Source: DASRHT01 sp035650355 (lineage in GTDB: Bacteria; Chloroflexota; Ktedonobacteria; Ktedonobacterales; Ktedonobacteraceae). Taken from it: a DNA stretch of 64,000 bases. Below the pieces are notes generated by a model. That model saw nothing but the letters and a program-made list of their open reading frames with translations. It was not told where the DNA came from and searched no databases. Below are positions 36,312 through 45,042 of the stretch, piece by piece. Position 1 is the stretch's first letter, and the number at the start of each line of letters is the position of its first letter. Where the stretch lies: the NCBI GenBank assembly GCA_035650355.1, contig DASRHT010000072.1, positions 1 through 64,000 of the forward strand. The letters run 5' to 3'. A program made the position numbers and the translations under genes.

Positions 36312-37337
36312 GTGACTGATAGGCTTTTGACGACGGTCGTGGGCAGCTATCCTCAGCCGGAATGGCTGGTTGATCGTAAGAATTTGCGGAGCCGGCTCCC
36401 TCCTCGCATCAGGGCAAAAGAAATCTGGCGCATTCCAGAACCTCTGCTGCAACAGGCCCAGGATGATGCCACTATCCTCGCCATTCGCGATATGGAGCGT
36501 GCAGGCATCGACATTATTTCTGACGGCGAGATGCGGAGAGAGAGCTATTCCAACCGCTTTGCCACTGCTTTGGACGGGATGGATCTCGATAATCCAGGAG
36601 TGGCGATAGACCGCACAGGCCATCCCAATCCCGTCCCACGGGTCGTCGGGCCGATTCGCCGCTTATATCCGGTTGAAGCACGCGATGTGGAGTTTCTGCG
36701 TCGCAATACCGACCGACGCATCAAGATCACCGTGCCAGGCCCTTTCACCGTCACCCAGCAAGCGCAGAATGACTATTACAGTGATGACAAAGCCCTGGCG
36801 CTGGATATCGCCGCTGCCATCAACGAGGAGATCAAAAGCTTGCAGGCCGCAGGAGCTGACGTGGTGCAGCTCGATGAGCCGTATCTGCAAGCGAGACCAG
36901 AGAAAGCCAGGGCATACGGGGTGGAGGTCATCAACCGGGCGCTGGAAGGCATCGAAGGCACAACGGCGCTGCATCTCTGCTTTGGCTATGCCGCGATAGT
37001 GCATACCCGCCCTCACGAGTACGCATTTCTTCCAGAGCTGCGCGATTGTATCGTCAGACAAATCTCGATTGAAGCAGCTCAGCCGCAGCTTGATCTCTCA
37101 GTCTTGCGTCATTTCAGCAGTAAAACCGTCATTGTCGGCATGTTGAATCTGGGCGACAACGAGGTAGAAACGCCGGAAGTGGTGGCCGGGAGGATACGCT
37201 CAGCCTTGCTGTATATAGAGCCGGAACGCCTGATTCTCGCACCTGATTGCGGTATGAAATATTTACTGCGAGAAGTCGCCTTTGGCAAGCTCTGCGCGTT
37301 GGTCGAGGGAGCCAGGATTGTACGCCAGGAATTGTAA
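36312..37337 (+). CDS. MetE-like (cobalamin-independent methionine synthase C-terminal domain) methyltransferase
   Basis: A 341-residue TIM-barrel protein like the C-terminal half of MetE. It opens TTVVGSYPQPEWL; zinc-ligand candidates are the His and Cys of LHLCFGYA near residue 219 and the cysteine of LAPDCGMKYL near 312, with DEPYLQ near 191. It lacks the N-terminal MetE domain, as do many stand-alone relatives that use other methyl donors. A perfect AAAGGAGG at 36297-36304 supports the GTG at 36312 over an upstream ATG. Its place after LigAB suggests methyl transfer linked to a methoxylated or methylated substrate, which is inference. Confidence 0.82.
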   Translation: MTDRLLTTVVGSYPQPEWLVDRKNLRSRLPPRIRAKEIWRIPEPLLQQAQDDATILAIRDMERAGIDIISDGEMRRESYSNRFATALDGMDLDNPGVAIDRTGHPNPVPRVVGPIRRLYPVEARDVEFLRRNTDRRIKITVPGPFTVTQQAQNDYYSDDKALALDIAAAINEEIKSLQAAGADVVQLDEPYLQARPEKARAYGVEVINRALEGIEGTTALHLCFGYAAIVHTRPHEYAFLPELRDCIVRQISIEAAQPQLDLSVLRHFSSKTVIVGMLNLGDNEVETPEVVAGRIRSALLYIEPERLILAPDCGMKYLLREVAFGKLCALVEGARIVRQEL

Positions 37338-37347
37338 AGAAGTTGAC

Positions 37348-37375
37348 CAGGGGAGAGCGCGTATGCTCTCCCCTG
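37348..37375. terminator. Terminator between convergent MetE-like and amidase genes
   Basis: CAGGGGAGAGC (37348-37358) pairs perfectly with GCTCTCCCCTG (37365-37375) over a six-base loop. It lies ten bases past one stop and ten bases past the other, so it likely serves both strands. Confidence 0.65.
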
Positions 37376-37385
37376 ATCGTCTGAT

Positions 37386-39038
37386 TTACGATACTGTGGG
37401 CAAGAAGCGAGGCACGCGACGCATTTTTGAGCCTTGCTCATAAGCAAAAGCCAGCTTGATCAGGGTAGGCTCACTGAAGGCCCGCCCCATGAAGGTGAGA
37501 CCAACGGGCAGACCCAACGAGAAGCCAGCCGGAACGTTGATCGCTGGATAGCCCGCCATCGCGGCTGGCTGAGAGCTCCCACCCAGGAAGTGATCGCCAT
37601 CGACCAGGTCAATACTCCAGGCCGGGCTGCTCGTCGGCATGACCAGCGCGTCCAGATTGAACTGATTCATAACAGCATCAATGCCCTGTTGTCGGGAGAG
37701 GCTATGGCTCTGCGCTAACGCGTTGAGATACACCGGGTCGTTGAGCGTTGTTGTCGCCTCTGCCTGTAAAAATAGCTCCTGTCCGAAGAATTTCAACTCC
37801 TGATCGGCATGGGCATTATTGAAAGCAATCAGGTCGGCGAGCGTACGCACCTGGGAAGTTACCAGTTCGGACAGGTACTTATTGATATCGGCTTTGAAGT
37901 CAAACAACAACACCGTTGTTTCTACGTTAGAAGTTGACATCTGCTGAGCCGTTGGGATATCCGCCGGATCGATAATAATTGCGCCCAGCTCCTTCAACCG
38001 CTCGATAGCGGCGTTGGCGATGGCATCCGTTTTGGCGCTGTAGCCGAAATAGACCTGGCGCGGAATGCCGATCCTGGCGCCCTTCAAGCCATTGGGGTCC
38101 AGGAACTGTGTATAGTCGGTATGAAACTTGCCCGCGCTCGCCGCCGTTGCGGGATCGTTTGGATCGACTCCCACCAGCGCTCCCAGCACAGTGGCGGCAT
38201 CGGCGACGGTACGCCCGAATGGTCCGACCGTATCCTGTGTATGAGAGATAGGAACGACGCCAGCGCGGCTGGTCAGCCCAACGGTTGGTTTAATGCCAAC
38301 GACGCCATTAATTGACGATGGACAGAGGATCGAGCCATCGGTCTCTGTCCCCAGCGCGACTGCGATCAGATTGGCCGAGACCGCTGCCGCAGAACCGGAG
38401 CTGGAACCACAGGGCGAGCGATCCAGAACGTTGGGATTGTGGGTCTGTCCGCCGCGTCCACTCCAGCCACTGGACGAAGAGGTTGAGCGGAAATTGGCCC
38501 ACTCGCTCAAATTGGCCTTGCCCAGAATGACTGCGCCTGCCTTGCGCAGATTATTGGCAACAAAGGCATCGCGTGGGGGACGTGATCCCAGTAGCGCGAA
38601 TGACCCTGCCGTTGTTTGCATGCGGTCAGCCGTGGCGATGTTCTCTTTGAGTAGAACGGGAATGCCGTGGAGCGGTCCTCGCGGTCCGTGGGCTTTGCGC
38701 TCCTTGTCCAGCTCTTCCGCAATCTCCAGCGCGTCAGGGTTGAGTTCCAGGACCGTGTTAATCCTGGGGCCGTGACGATCAATAGCGTCTATGCGGTCGA
38801 GATACATTTCTGCCAGTTGCCGTGCAGTGAGGTGCCCGGCTGCCATTGCCGCTTGCAGTTCGGCAATGGTCACTTCCTCCAGATGAATAAAAGGTTTCTG
38901 CTGCCCCTTAGCTGAGGTGTTGGTGGTTGGTAGACCGGCGAGAGAACTTCCAGCAGCCGCCAGGGCGCTCCATTGCAGAAACGATCTGCGACTAACGTCC
39001 CCTGATATAGCCTGCTTGACAACGTCTTCTTCGCGCAT
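37386..39038 (-). CDS. Amidase-signature hydrolase with Tat signal peptide
   Basis: A 550-residue amidase-signature enzyme exported by the Tat route: the N-terminus carries DVSRRSFLQW followed by an Ala/Leu-rich stretch ending near residue 43. The Ser-cisSer-Lys triad is visible: Lys in GIPVLLKENIAT, the GSSSGSA serine and the nucleophile in ETDGSILCPSS. The ATG at 39038 has GGAAGGAG six bases before it, and the longer frame from 39089 is rejected. It is closely similar over its length to the amidase at 46275-47783, which lacks the signal peptide. Confidence 0.9.
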   Translation of the reverse strand: MREEDVVKQAISGDVSRRSFLQWSALAAAGSSLAGLPTTNTSAKGQQKPFIHLEEVTIAELQAAMAAGHLTARQLAEMYLDRIDAIDRHGPRINTVLELNPDALEIAEELDKERKAHGPRGPLHGIPVLLKENIATADRMQTTAGSFALLGSRPPRDAFVANNLRKAGAVILGKANLSEWANFRSTSSSSGWSGRGGQTHNPNVLDRSPCGSSSGSAAAVSANLIAVALGTETDGSILCPSSINGVVGIKPTVGLTSRAGVVPISHTQDTVGPFGRTVADAATVLGALVGVDPNDPATAASAGKFHTDYTQFLDPNGLKGARIGIPRQVYFGYSAKTDAIANAAIERLKELGAIIIDPADIPTAQQMSTSNVETTVLLFDFKADINKYLSELVTSQVRTLADLIAFNNAHADQELKFFGQELFLQAEATTTLNDPVYLNALAQSHSLSRQQGIDAVMNQFNLDALVMPTSSPAWSIDLVDGDHFLGGSSQPAAMAGYPAINVPAGFSLGLPVGLTFMGRAFSEPTLIKLAFAYEQGSKMRRVPRFLPTVS

Positions 39039-39410
39039 TGGTGCTCCTTCCATTGAAGTATTCGTCCAACAGTAAAATATTCGACGCACGGCGCGAGAGC
39101 AGGTCCAGGATAAGAATAAAAGCCAGAGTTGGCGCGCAACTGACCTGTTCCGGCGTTATGCGTAGAACGCATGCTTATTGGTGAAACTATTTTCAGAGCT
39201 TGCTGACCATTTACGGGTGGCACCGTCTGACCAGGACAAAAATTCCCTTGTCAACCCTCTAGATGCTGGTTGCTCAATGTGAGAAAAATGCTTCTATCAA
39301 GCAAGATCGGAAGCATATCAAAATTCGCGGCATGGTGGGCTGTCATGCGCAATACTCATGAATTATATTCATGTCAATATTTTAACTGCTTAAAATGTAA
39401 CCTGTATTAA
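39039..39410. other. AT-rich gap upstream of the Tat amidase
   Basis: No credible gene. It would be the long leader of the amidase mRNA if the promoter at 39411-39439 is used. The right part is rich in A and T. Confidence 0.5.
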
Positions 39411-39439
39411 GGTATGCCATATAGAGGCGGAAAAGTCAA
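39411..39439 (-). promoter_or_regulatory. Promoter-like motif shared by the two amidase paralogues
   Basis: On the minus strand TTGACT (39434-39439) lies 17 bases from CATACC (39411-39416). The surrounding sequence, TTGACTTTTC-Y-GCCTC and GGCATACC, recurs at 47822-47851 before the second amidase. Confidence 0.4.
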
Positions 39440-39457
39440 GGATTATGGGTAGATGTG

Positions 39458-39602
39458 CCAGGGCTGTTGCAACGTCTTTTTTGCCGCCTTCGGCGGCGGG
39501 GAGAAGAGGAACAAGTGGGGACACCCCACCCCCCGCAAGGAGGCTGCCGCCCCCTTGACCCCCGCTTGGCAGACGTTATTCCCGACTTTGCAACAGCCCT
39601 GG
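39458..39602. mobile_element. Miniature inverted-repeat element A
   Basis: A 145-base non-coding element with perfect 15-base terminal inverted repeats (CCAGGGCTGTTGCAA at 39458-39472 and its inverse at 39588-39602). It is flanked by direct copies of GGTAGATGTG (39448-39457; second copy 39601-39610), as expected for target duplication. No transposase. Confidence 0.75.
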
Positions 39603-39610
39603 TAGATGTG

Positions 39611-39785
39611 CAGGGCTTTTCAGTGTTCCTCTCCTCTGACTCCTGCCGACGGCATTCGCGCCCAACGGGGCGCAGGGCAAAGGGAGAGAGGTGCAGGCAA
39701 CGCCGCGTCGCGGCGTTGCCTGCACCTCTCTCCCTTTGCGAGCAGGGTTTCGCCCTGCGAGCATGACGAAAACGGAAAAGCCCTG
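39611..39785. mobile_element. Miniature inverted-repeat element B with 31-base perfect palindrome
   Basis: A 175-base element with ends CAGGGCTTTTC and GAAAAGCCCTG. Its centre is a perfect inverted repeat with 31-base arms (39677-39707 and 39709-39739) around a single T. It is flanked by GGTAGATGTG at 39601-39610 and 39786-39795. The element at 29475-29586 is a relative. Confidence 0.75.
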
Positions 39786-39824
39786 GGTAGATGTGGGGGC
39801 AAGAGGAAATGTTTGCATTTCTTC

Positions 39825-40247
39825 TTAAAACATTTGTGAACGCAGATCGCCAGCGAGCTTATCCAATTCCAGGCGTGTTGCTGCTGTATTGTCCCAGGAG
39901 AGCTGAATGCGCCCGCGTTGCGTATCGCCAGAGAAGCGGGGTAGGAGGTGGAGATGGAAATGGAAAACGTCTTGCTGACCTGCCGTACCATTCGATTGTA
40001 CGACATTCAACCCTGCACATCCTGAAATTGTGCGAATGGCCTTTGCCACTCGCACAGTTGTCTGGAAGATGAGAGCTGCCTGTTCATCGTTCAGATGATA
40101 GATGGTTTCAACATGAGCGCGTGGAACAACCAGAACCTTGTAAGGGTTGGGCTGTTCCAGGCTCATGAAGGCAACGACCTGTTCTCCCTGATAGACAAAA
40201 CTTGCGGGCGCTCGTCCGGCTATAATCTCACAAAAAATGCAGTCCAT
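39825..40247 (-). CDS. HIT-family nucleotide-binding protein
   Basis: A 140-residue histidine-triad hydrolase. The zinc-like N-terminal CIFCEIIAG, HVETIYHL and the active HxHxH motif HFHLHLLPR near residue 95 are all present. These proteins hydrolyse AMP or GMP linked to amines or dinucleoside polyphosphates. Length is normal for the family. AGGA lies just upstream of the ATG. Confidence 0.9.
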   Translation of the reverse strand: MDCIFCEIIAGRAPASFVYQGEQVVAFMSLEQPNPYKVLVVPRAHVETIYHLNDEQAALIFQTTVRVAKAIRTISGCAGLNVVQSNGTAGQQDVFHFHLHLLPRFSGDTQRGRIQLSWDNTAATRLELDKLAGDLRSQMF

Positions 40248-40283
40248 ATCCTAATATTCCTGGAACCAGAGAGCATATACCGA

Positions 40284-41387
40284 TCACACAAGCATCGTCG
40301 CCGTTACCGAATAGATCGAGGGTAGGAAATCGGCGATCAGCTTCCAGCTATCGCCACGATCATTGCTGGCGAAAAGCTGACCGGTATTGGTTCCCACGTA
40401 AATGCCGCAGGGATCGAGGGTATCCGCACACATGCCATGACGCAGCACGCCTAATTTCACGCCCGGGCCGGTTGGCAGTCCGTTGGTCAGAGGCTCCCAC
40501 TGTTCACCGCCGTTCTGCGTGCGGTACACGGTGAAATGCTTATCCATGTTCATGCGGCCCATAGGGTCCTCGACGACGACGAAGACCGTATCAGGATTGT
40601 GGGCATCAAGGGCAATGGGAAAGCCAAATTCAGAGGGCAGATTTTGCTGGATGTCGCTCCAGTCATCCCCGCCGTTCGTGCTCTTGTAGATGCCACAGTG
40701 ATTTTGCTGGTAGAGAACGTCCGGGTTGGTTGGGTGTTGGATGAGGCGGTGAATGCACTGCCCAAATTCGGGGTAGAGGTTCGGCAGGAAGCCAGCGCGC
40801 GTATTCTTATTGGCAAACACCCAACTGCGTCCCCCATCATCGGTACGCATGCAGCCAACGGCGGAAATGCCTATCCACATGCGAGCGTCATTGGAGGGAT
40901 CGGGGATGATTGTGTGGAGACAGAGCCCGCCAGCGCCCGGCTCCCAGCGGTCGCGCGTCGGGTGATGGAGCAGACCGTCATTGGGTTCCCATGTCCGGCC
41001 CCCATCTGTACTGATCCAGAGGCTCGCGGGATCGACTCCGGCGTAGACAACGCCTGGTTCACTGGCCCGTCCAGGCTCAATCACCCATATATTGACCAGC
41101 TTCCGCTCGCTATCCTGGGGGAATTGGATGCCATGCTCCGGTTCCTGCCACGTCTCCCCAAAGTCGTCGCTATAACGCAGGAACGAGCCGAAGAAATCGC
41201 CATTGTCGGCAGCAAATAACCGGCATCCGCTGCGCTGATCGAAAATCGCGTTGAAGACTCGATGATGACCGCTCAAGCTGGTCGTTTGGACATCCCACCG
41301 TTCACGATCTCGCGAGGTAAGGAGGACCAGGCCGCGCTTGGTGCCGACCGATAACACAACAGTACCTGGAGTATACGGATGAGCCAT
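40284..41387 (-). CDS. BNR/WD40-YVTN-like beta-propeller protein
   Basis: A 367-residue repeat protein with several Asp-box motifs (S-x-D-x-G-x-T-W type): STDGGRTWEP, RTDDGGRSWVFA, STNGGDDWSDI, RTQNGGEQWEP and SNDRGDSWKLI. This predicts a six- or seven-bladed propeller like the photosynthesis-stability or sialidase-like group. No signal peptide is seen, so it is probably cytoplasmic. It lies directly downstream of a MoaD/ThiS-like gene on the same strand (113-base gap), suggesting a shared function I cannot name. Confidence 0.82.
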   Translation of the reverse strand: MAHPYTPGTVVLSVGTKRGLVLLTSRDRERWDVQTTSLSGHHRVFNAIFDQRSGCRLFAADNGDFFGSFLRYSDDFGETWQEPEHGIQFPQDSERKLVNIWVIEPGRASEPGVVYAGVDPASLWISTDGGRTWEPNDGLLHHPTRDRWEPGAGGLCLHTIIPDPSNDARMWIGISAVGCMRTDDGGRSWVFANKNTRAGFLPNLYPEFGQCIHRLIQHPTNPDVLYQQNHCGIYKSTNGGDDWSDIQQNLPSEFGFPIALDAHNPDTVFVVVEDPMGRMNMDKHFTVYRTQNGGEQWEPLTNGLPTGPGVKLGVLRHGMCADTLDPCGIYVGTNTGQLFASNDRGDSWKLIADFLPSIYSVTATMLV

Positions 41388-41500
41388 AAATTTTCTCCTT
41401 TATACATTCCATTTGACACCGTAAAGTGCGATATCTATCCTGTCCTCAAGGGAGCGCGGGAGTTTATGCTAGTTCGGTCCGCTTGAGGATACTAAAAACA

Positions 41501-41779
41501 CTAGCCGCCAGCGACTGATGGTAGAATATGGATTTTTGCGCCAGGGGGAACAGCCGTATCGAGACCCTGTAAATAGCGGATATTCTCCCGCTCCACGAAA
41601 ATGTTGACAAAGGGTCGCAGGTCGCCTGTTTCGTAGCAGAGGCTGAAGCGCAAGCCGGGGAAATTCTCTTCGAGGGCATCAATGATTTCGCGCACCGTCT
41701 GACCTTTGACTGTGACAGATGCTTGATTGCCGACTTTGGCGCGCAGTGGATTGGGAAGGGAAACCGTAACGGGCTGCAT
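41501..41779 (-). CDS. MoaD/ThiS-family sulfur-carrier-like protein
   Basis: A 92-residue ubiquitin-fold protein ending in Gly-Gly, the feature that lets MoaD/ThiS proteins be adenylated and thiocarboxylated. The segment VREIIDALEENFPGLRF and the final PPGAKIHILPSVAGG fit the family. The ATG at 41779 is preferred over a GTG 12 bases upstream because GAGG lies six bases before it. No MoaE, ThiG or E1-like gene is nearby. Confidence 0.85.
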   Translation of the reverse strand: MQPVTVSLPNPLRAKVGNQASVTVKGQTVREIIDALEENFPGLRFSLCYETGDLRPFVNIFVERENIRYLQGLDTAVPPGAKIHILPSVAGG

Positions 41780-42213
41780 CAACGACCTCACATTTCTTTA
41801 CCGGACGCACTACTAAATCCTCTACACTTTCAGCCTCGAAAACATCAGATGCTACCTGGCAGAGAATGTTTTCGGCTCCGTTGATAGCTGCATCGATATA
41901 TTGCTTATTTGCTGATTGGCGCAGCATGCATTCAATGCGCTTGCCTCCAAACATCCGTTCTATCATATCATTTGATATACAAATGAGCAAGAGACCCATA
42001 TCCAAAAGTAATGCTTTTAAGGATTAAGGGTGTGCTCCCATAAGTGGAGGCGTGATCATCATAGCACGCAGGAAGGGGCAAAACTTCTTCTATCTTGCTC
42101 TTTTTCTTCTGGGAAGCGCCTAGAGAGAGATCGTAAGCTAGCAACATACACTGAGAAATATGCGTAGAAGAGATCAGGTGCTCCCAGGTTACATAAATAG
42201 AGCATTTTTCCCC
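41780..42213. other. Gap upstream of the MoaD-like and kinase genes
   Basis: About 430 bases without a convincing gene. A 108-residue frame on the minus strand (42005 to 41679) overlaps the MoaD gene and shows no recognisable domain. The right end leads into the kinase promoter. Confidence 0.5.
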
Positions 42214-42242
42214 TTGAAAAAAAAGATATGTGTGTCTATACT
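42214..42242 (+). promoter_or_regulatory. Promoter of the sensor kinase gene
   Basis: TTGAAA (42214-42219) and TATACT (42237-42242) with a 17-base spacer, followed by a T tract. Transcription would begin about 28 bases before the ATG. Confidence 0.65.
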
Positions 42243-42277
42243 ATTTTTTTTGCGATTGTTAGAAAGAAAGGAAGCAG

Positions 42278-44116
42278 ATGAGCTACGTTCCAGAGGACCC
42301 ACAACACAACTCCTCTCAGATACATGATCAGCATATAGATCCCTCTTCTGAGCAAGCTGGATCACCCTTTGATGCTGTAGCCGATGGTGTGATGATCTAC
42401 AACGGCGAAGGGGTGCTTACGCACATGAATCTTGCTGCTCGTAAACTCCTCAACGTCTCATTCAAGCAAATTGATGCAAAAACGTCTTACTTCCATATAC
42501 TCAATCAATGTCTCTGGTATGACGAAAATCACCGGCTTCTTTCAACAGATCAACTTCCCCTCTCGCTTCTGTTACATCATCAAATAGCACCATGTAAGCC
42601 AGCAAGCAGATTTGTCACAGCCGTGCATATTGGACAAGAGGTGCAGTTGCTCTTTTGTTGTTCGCCTCTCTGTGACCCGCAGGGGCAACTCTCTGAAGTA
42701 GTCTGTCTGCTTCATGAGCTTGACGCATCTTATCAGCAAGCACAAAGCATTCTCCGGTCTTATCAAACGGTTTCAACACTGATTGAGGCATTCTTACATA
42801 TCCCAGAACTGATTGACCTCCCTATTGAAGAACAGGACCTGCGATTGCTTCTGCGTTTGCAATCGGTTGGACACTACCTGGTTGATGCAATTGCACGCAC
42901 CTTAGAGGCTGATCAGATAGTGCTCTCAGCCCTCGGGACCGCAAATGAGGTCTACTACGTCGCCATCTATGGACTCAGCGCCGAACAACGTCTGCAACGC
43001 CTGCAAATGAATGGGCGCTTTTCACTAGCGGATTTACTCGGCGAACATATAGCAACCCGATTATCTCATCGTGAAACCATCATGACAACATTTGATCGCA
43101 TTCCTCGACCATTTGCCGGTTCGCCGGAATTTGGCCCATACATGATCCTTATTACGCCAATATTCCTTAGGGACCGTCTCATTGGTCTGTTTGCAATTCA
43201 TAAAGTAGGGGTAACGCGCCCCTATACCTCAGAGGAAGTGCTCTTAGCGACGCTTACAGCGCAGTTGATAGTTCTGGTTCTTGAATATCTGCAAGTATCC
43301 AGGACAGTAGACCGATTGCAAGAAAAGGCCCTTTTGCAGCAAGAGATAAATTATCTCGTTGATGCTTTTTTGACAAGTGTGAATCATGAGTTCAGGACTC
43401 CGCTCACAGTAATACTGGGTAATCTTCAATTGGCAATGCACCGGTTACGAGCATTGTCTGATCAGATATCGCCACAGCCCGGTCACTTCTCACCAAAATT
43501 AACCGCCATCCAACGGCCATTAGAGCAGGCATCTCAAGGAGCCCATACGCTGGAACGCCTGCTGACAATTATTATCAATGCCGTGCAAATCCACGAAGGC
43601 CGCTTTCTTTTGCATCAGACACACCTTGATCTAGGTGAACTGATCACCCAGATCGTGATGCAACAGCATATACACACTTCTGATTATACGATTGAGCTTC
43701 AGTTCGCTACTGATATACCTCGGATCTTTGCTGATAGGTCATCCATTCAACAGGTAATCACGATCTATCTCCTCAACGCGCTTGCACGTACCCCTTCAGG
43801 ACAGCCTGTGATAGTGCGGGTAGAACAAATGGAAGCGGGGGTGCGTGTTGCCATCTCTGATCAAGGACCCGCTTTCCGTTCTGACGAACAACAGGCTATA
43901 TGGAACCGCTCGGCTTTTGTAAGAGCAGCAACCTCAGTTCACGAGTCGGATTGGAGCTTAGGATTGGGCTTGTATCTGTGCCGGGAAATTATTCAACGTC
44001 ATCAAGGCGACGTCGGCTTAGAGAGTATAGAGACAGGCTATACGACATTTTGGTTTACTTTGCCGATCCGTGAAATGGATAAGGAAAACGATTTCCCGGT
44101 TCACGCTTCCCCCTAA
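42278..44116 (+). CDS. PAS-GAF sensor histidine kinase, orphan
   Basis: A 612-residue, apparently soluble kinase. A PAS domain lies at about 28-145 (GVMIYNGEGVLTHMN), a GAF-like domain at about 180-345, the dimerisation helix with VNHEFRTPL and its phospho-accepting His near 369, and the ATPase domain to 605 with SDQGPAF (G1) and SLGLGLYLCREII (G2). The N box is unusual: IYLLNALART in place of the usual NLLxNAxKY. AAAGGAAG precedes the ATG. No response regulator is next to it, so its partner lies elsewhere. Confidence 0.9.
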   Translation: MSYVPEDPQHNSSQIHDQHIDPSSEQAGSPFDAVADGVMIYNGEGVLTHMNLAARKLLNVSFKQIDAKTSYFHILNQCLWYDENHRLLSTDQLPLSLLLHHQIAPCKPASRFVTAVHIGQEVQLLFCCSPLCDPQGQLSEVVCLLHELDASYQQAQSILRSYQTVSTLIEAFLHIPELIDLPIEEQDLRLLLRLQSVGHYLVDAIARTLEADQIVLSALGTANEVYYVAIYGLSAEQRLQRLQMNGRFSLADLLGEHIATRLSHRETIMTTFDRIPRPFAGSPEFGPYMILITPIFLRDRLIGLFAIHKVGVTRPYTSEEVLLATLTAQLIVLVLEYLQVSRTVDRLQEKALLQQEINYLVDAFLTSVNHEFRTPLTVILGNLQLAMHRLRALSDQISPQPGHFSPKLTAIQRPLEQASQGAHTLERLLTIIINAVQIHEGRFLLHQTHLDLGELITQIVMQQHIHTSDYTIELQFATDIPRIFADRSSIQQVITIYLLNALARTPSGQPVIVRVEQMEAGVRVAISDQGPAFRSDEQQAIWNRSAFVRAATSVHESDWSLGLGLYLCREIIQRHQGDVGLESIETGYTTFWFTLPIREMDKENDFPVHASP

Positions 44117-44135
44117 TTCCTGAGCGACCATGAAG

Positions 44136-44157
44136 AGCAGAAATAACTTTTTCTGCT
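44136..44157. terminator. Terminator between kinase and methyltransferase genes
   Basis: AGCAGAAA (44136-44143) pairs with TTTCTGCT (44150-44157), extendable by GA/TC, with T-rich sequence in the right arm. It lies between convergent genes. Confidence 0.5.
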
Positions 44158-44167
44158 TCGCCGGAAC

Positions 44168-45037
44168 TCAGGGCCTCTTGCCCCATACAACGAGGCCGTA
44201 GTCAATGGCAGCAAAATCGTCTGCATTCACCTCGTCGAGCATCTGGCAATACACTCTATCTATTTCCTCCTGGGTAGTGATGCCGGTCTGGACCAGGAAA
44301 GGCTGGTCAAGCTTGAACGCTGACACAAAGTTGGGATAGAAAAAATCTGTATGCAAATCCGTGCCCGCCGACATATCGAGGCCCTGAACCGTTTGTTGTA
44401 CCTCCAGAAAGCCCGCTTCTCGCACAAGGCGATTGAGTACAGGAGTGATGCCCAGGTGGCCGCCATCCGGCGAGAAGCTTTGCCCCACAGCCTTCAACGC
44501 CAGGGAAATCATCCTGCCAATGCGCTCAAAAGCGGCGCTGGTCGTCAGTGGCATTTCCCCCTCGATCAGGACCATCACGCCCCCCGGTCGCAAGAGACGC
44601 TTGCACTCTTGCAGCAGTTTCGGCCATGTAGCCGGTCGCATAAAGCCAAAAATAAAACGGGTCTGGATCAGGTCGAACGAGCCATCGGGGAAGTCCAGGG
44701 GTTTAGTCGCATCCATCACGCGAAAATGGGCATTGAGTCTCCCTTCCGTGGCGGCGATGGAGCGGGCATAGTCAATCATGCGTCTGCTGATATCGAAGCC
44801 GGTCACCTGCATCCGCGGATGGGCCTGCGCCATCTCAAGGACCCAGGTGCCGGGGCCACAGGCAACGTCAAGCACATCATGAATATTACTGATATCCAGT
44901 GCGCGAGGAAATAATTGACCAAGCACTTTTGTGACAGCGTGGGACTGCCTGACCAGACGAGCCATCTCCGCAACATTCTCAGTATCGATAAAATACACTC
45001 CCCCATCATCTTCAAGCGGTGCATCTAATGAAGCCAT
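44168..45037 (-). CDS. Class I SAM-dependent methyltransferase (second of a tandem pair)
   Basis: A 289-residue methyltransferase. The SAM-binding motif VLDVACGPGTW is near residue 55, VTGFDIS near 79, FRVMDATKPLDFPDGSFDL near 107, and LLRPGGVMVLIEGEMP near 150. It is about 60% identical by eye to the gene 5 bases upstream, and the two motifs blocks are nearly the same, so this is a tandem duplication. The start is supported by AAAGGATAGC upstream. The substrate is unknown; UbiE-like and natural-product methyltransferases share this layout. Confidence 0.85.
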   Translation of the reverse strand: MASLDAPLEDDGGVYFIDTENVAEMARLVRQSHAVTKVLGQLFPRALDISNIHDVLDVACGPGTWVLEMAQAHPRMQVTGFDISRRMIDYARSIAATEGRLNAHFRVMDATKPLDFPDGSFDLIQTRFIFGFMRPATWPKLLQECKRLLRPGGVMVLIEGEMPLTTSAAFERIGRMISLALKAVGQSFSPDGGHLGITPVLNRLVREAGFLEVQQTVQGLDMSAGTDLHTDFFYPNFVSAFKLDQPFLVQTGITTQEEIDRVYCQMLDEVNADDFAAIDYGLVVWGKRP

Positions 45038-45042
45038 TCAGG

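Noticed and set aside
41679..42005. A 108-residue minus-strand frame upstream of the MoaD-like gene
   Set aside because: It overlaps the MoaD gene in another frame, has no recognisable motif and no ribosome site, so it is probably chance.
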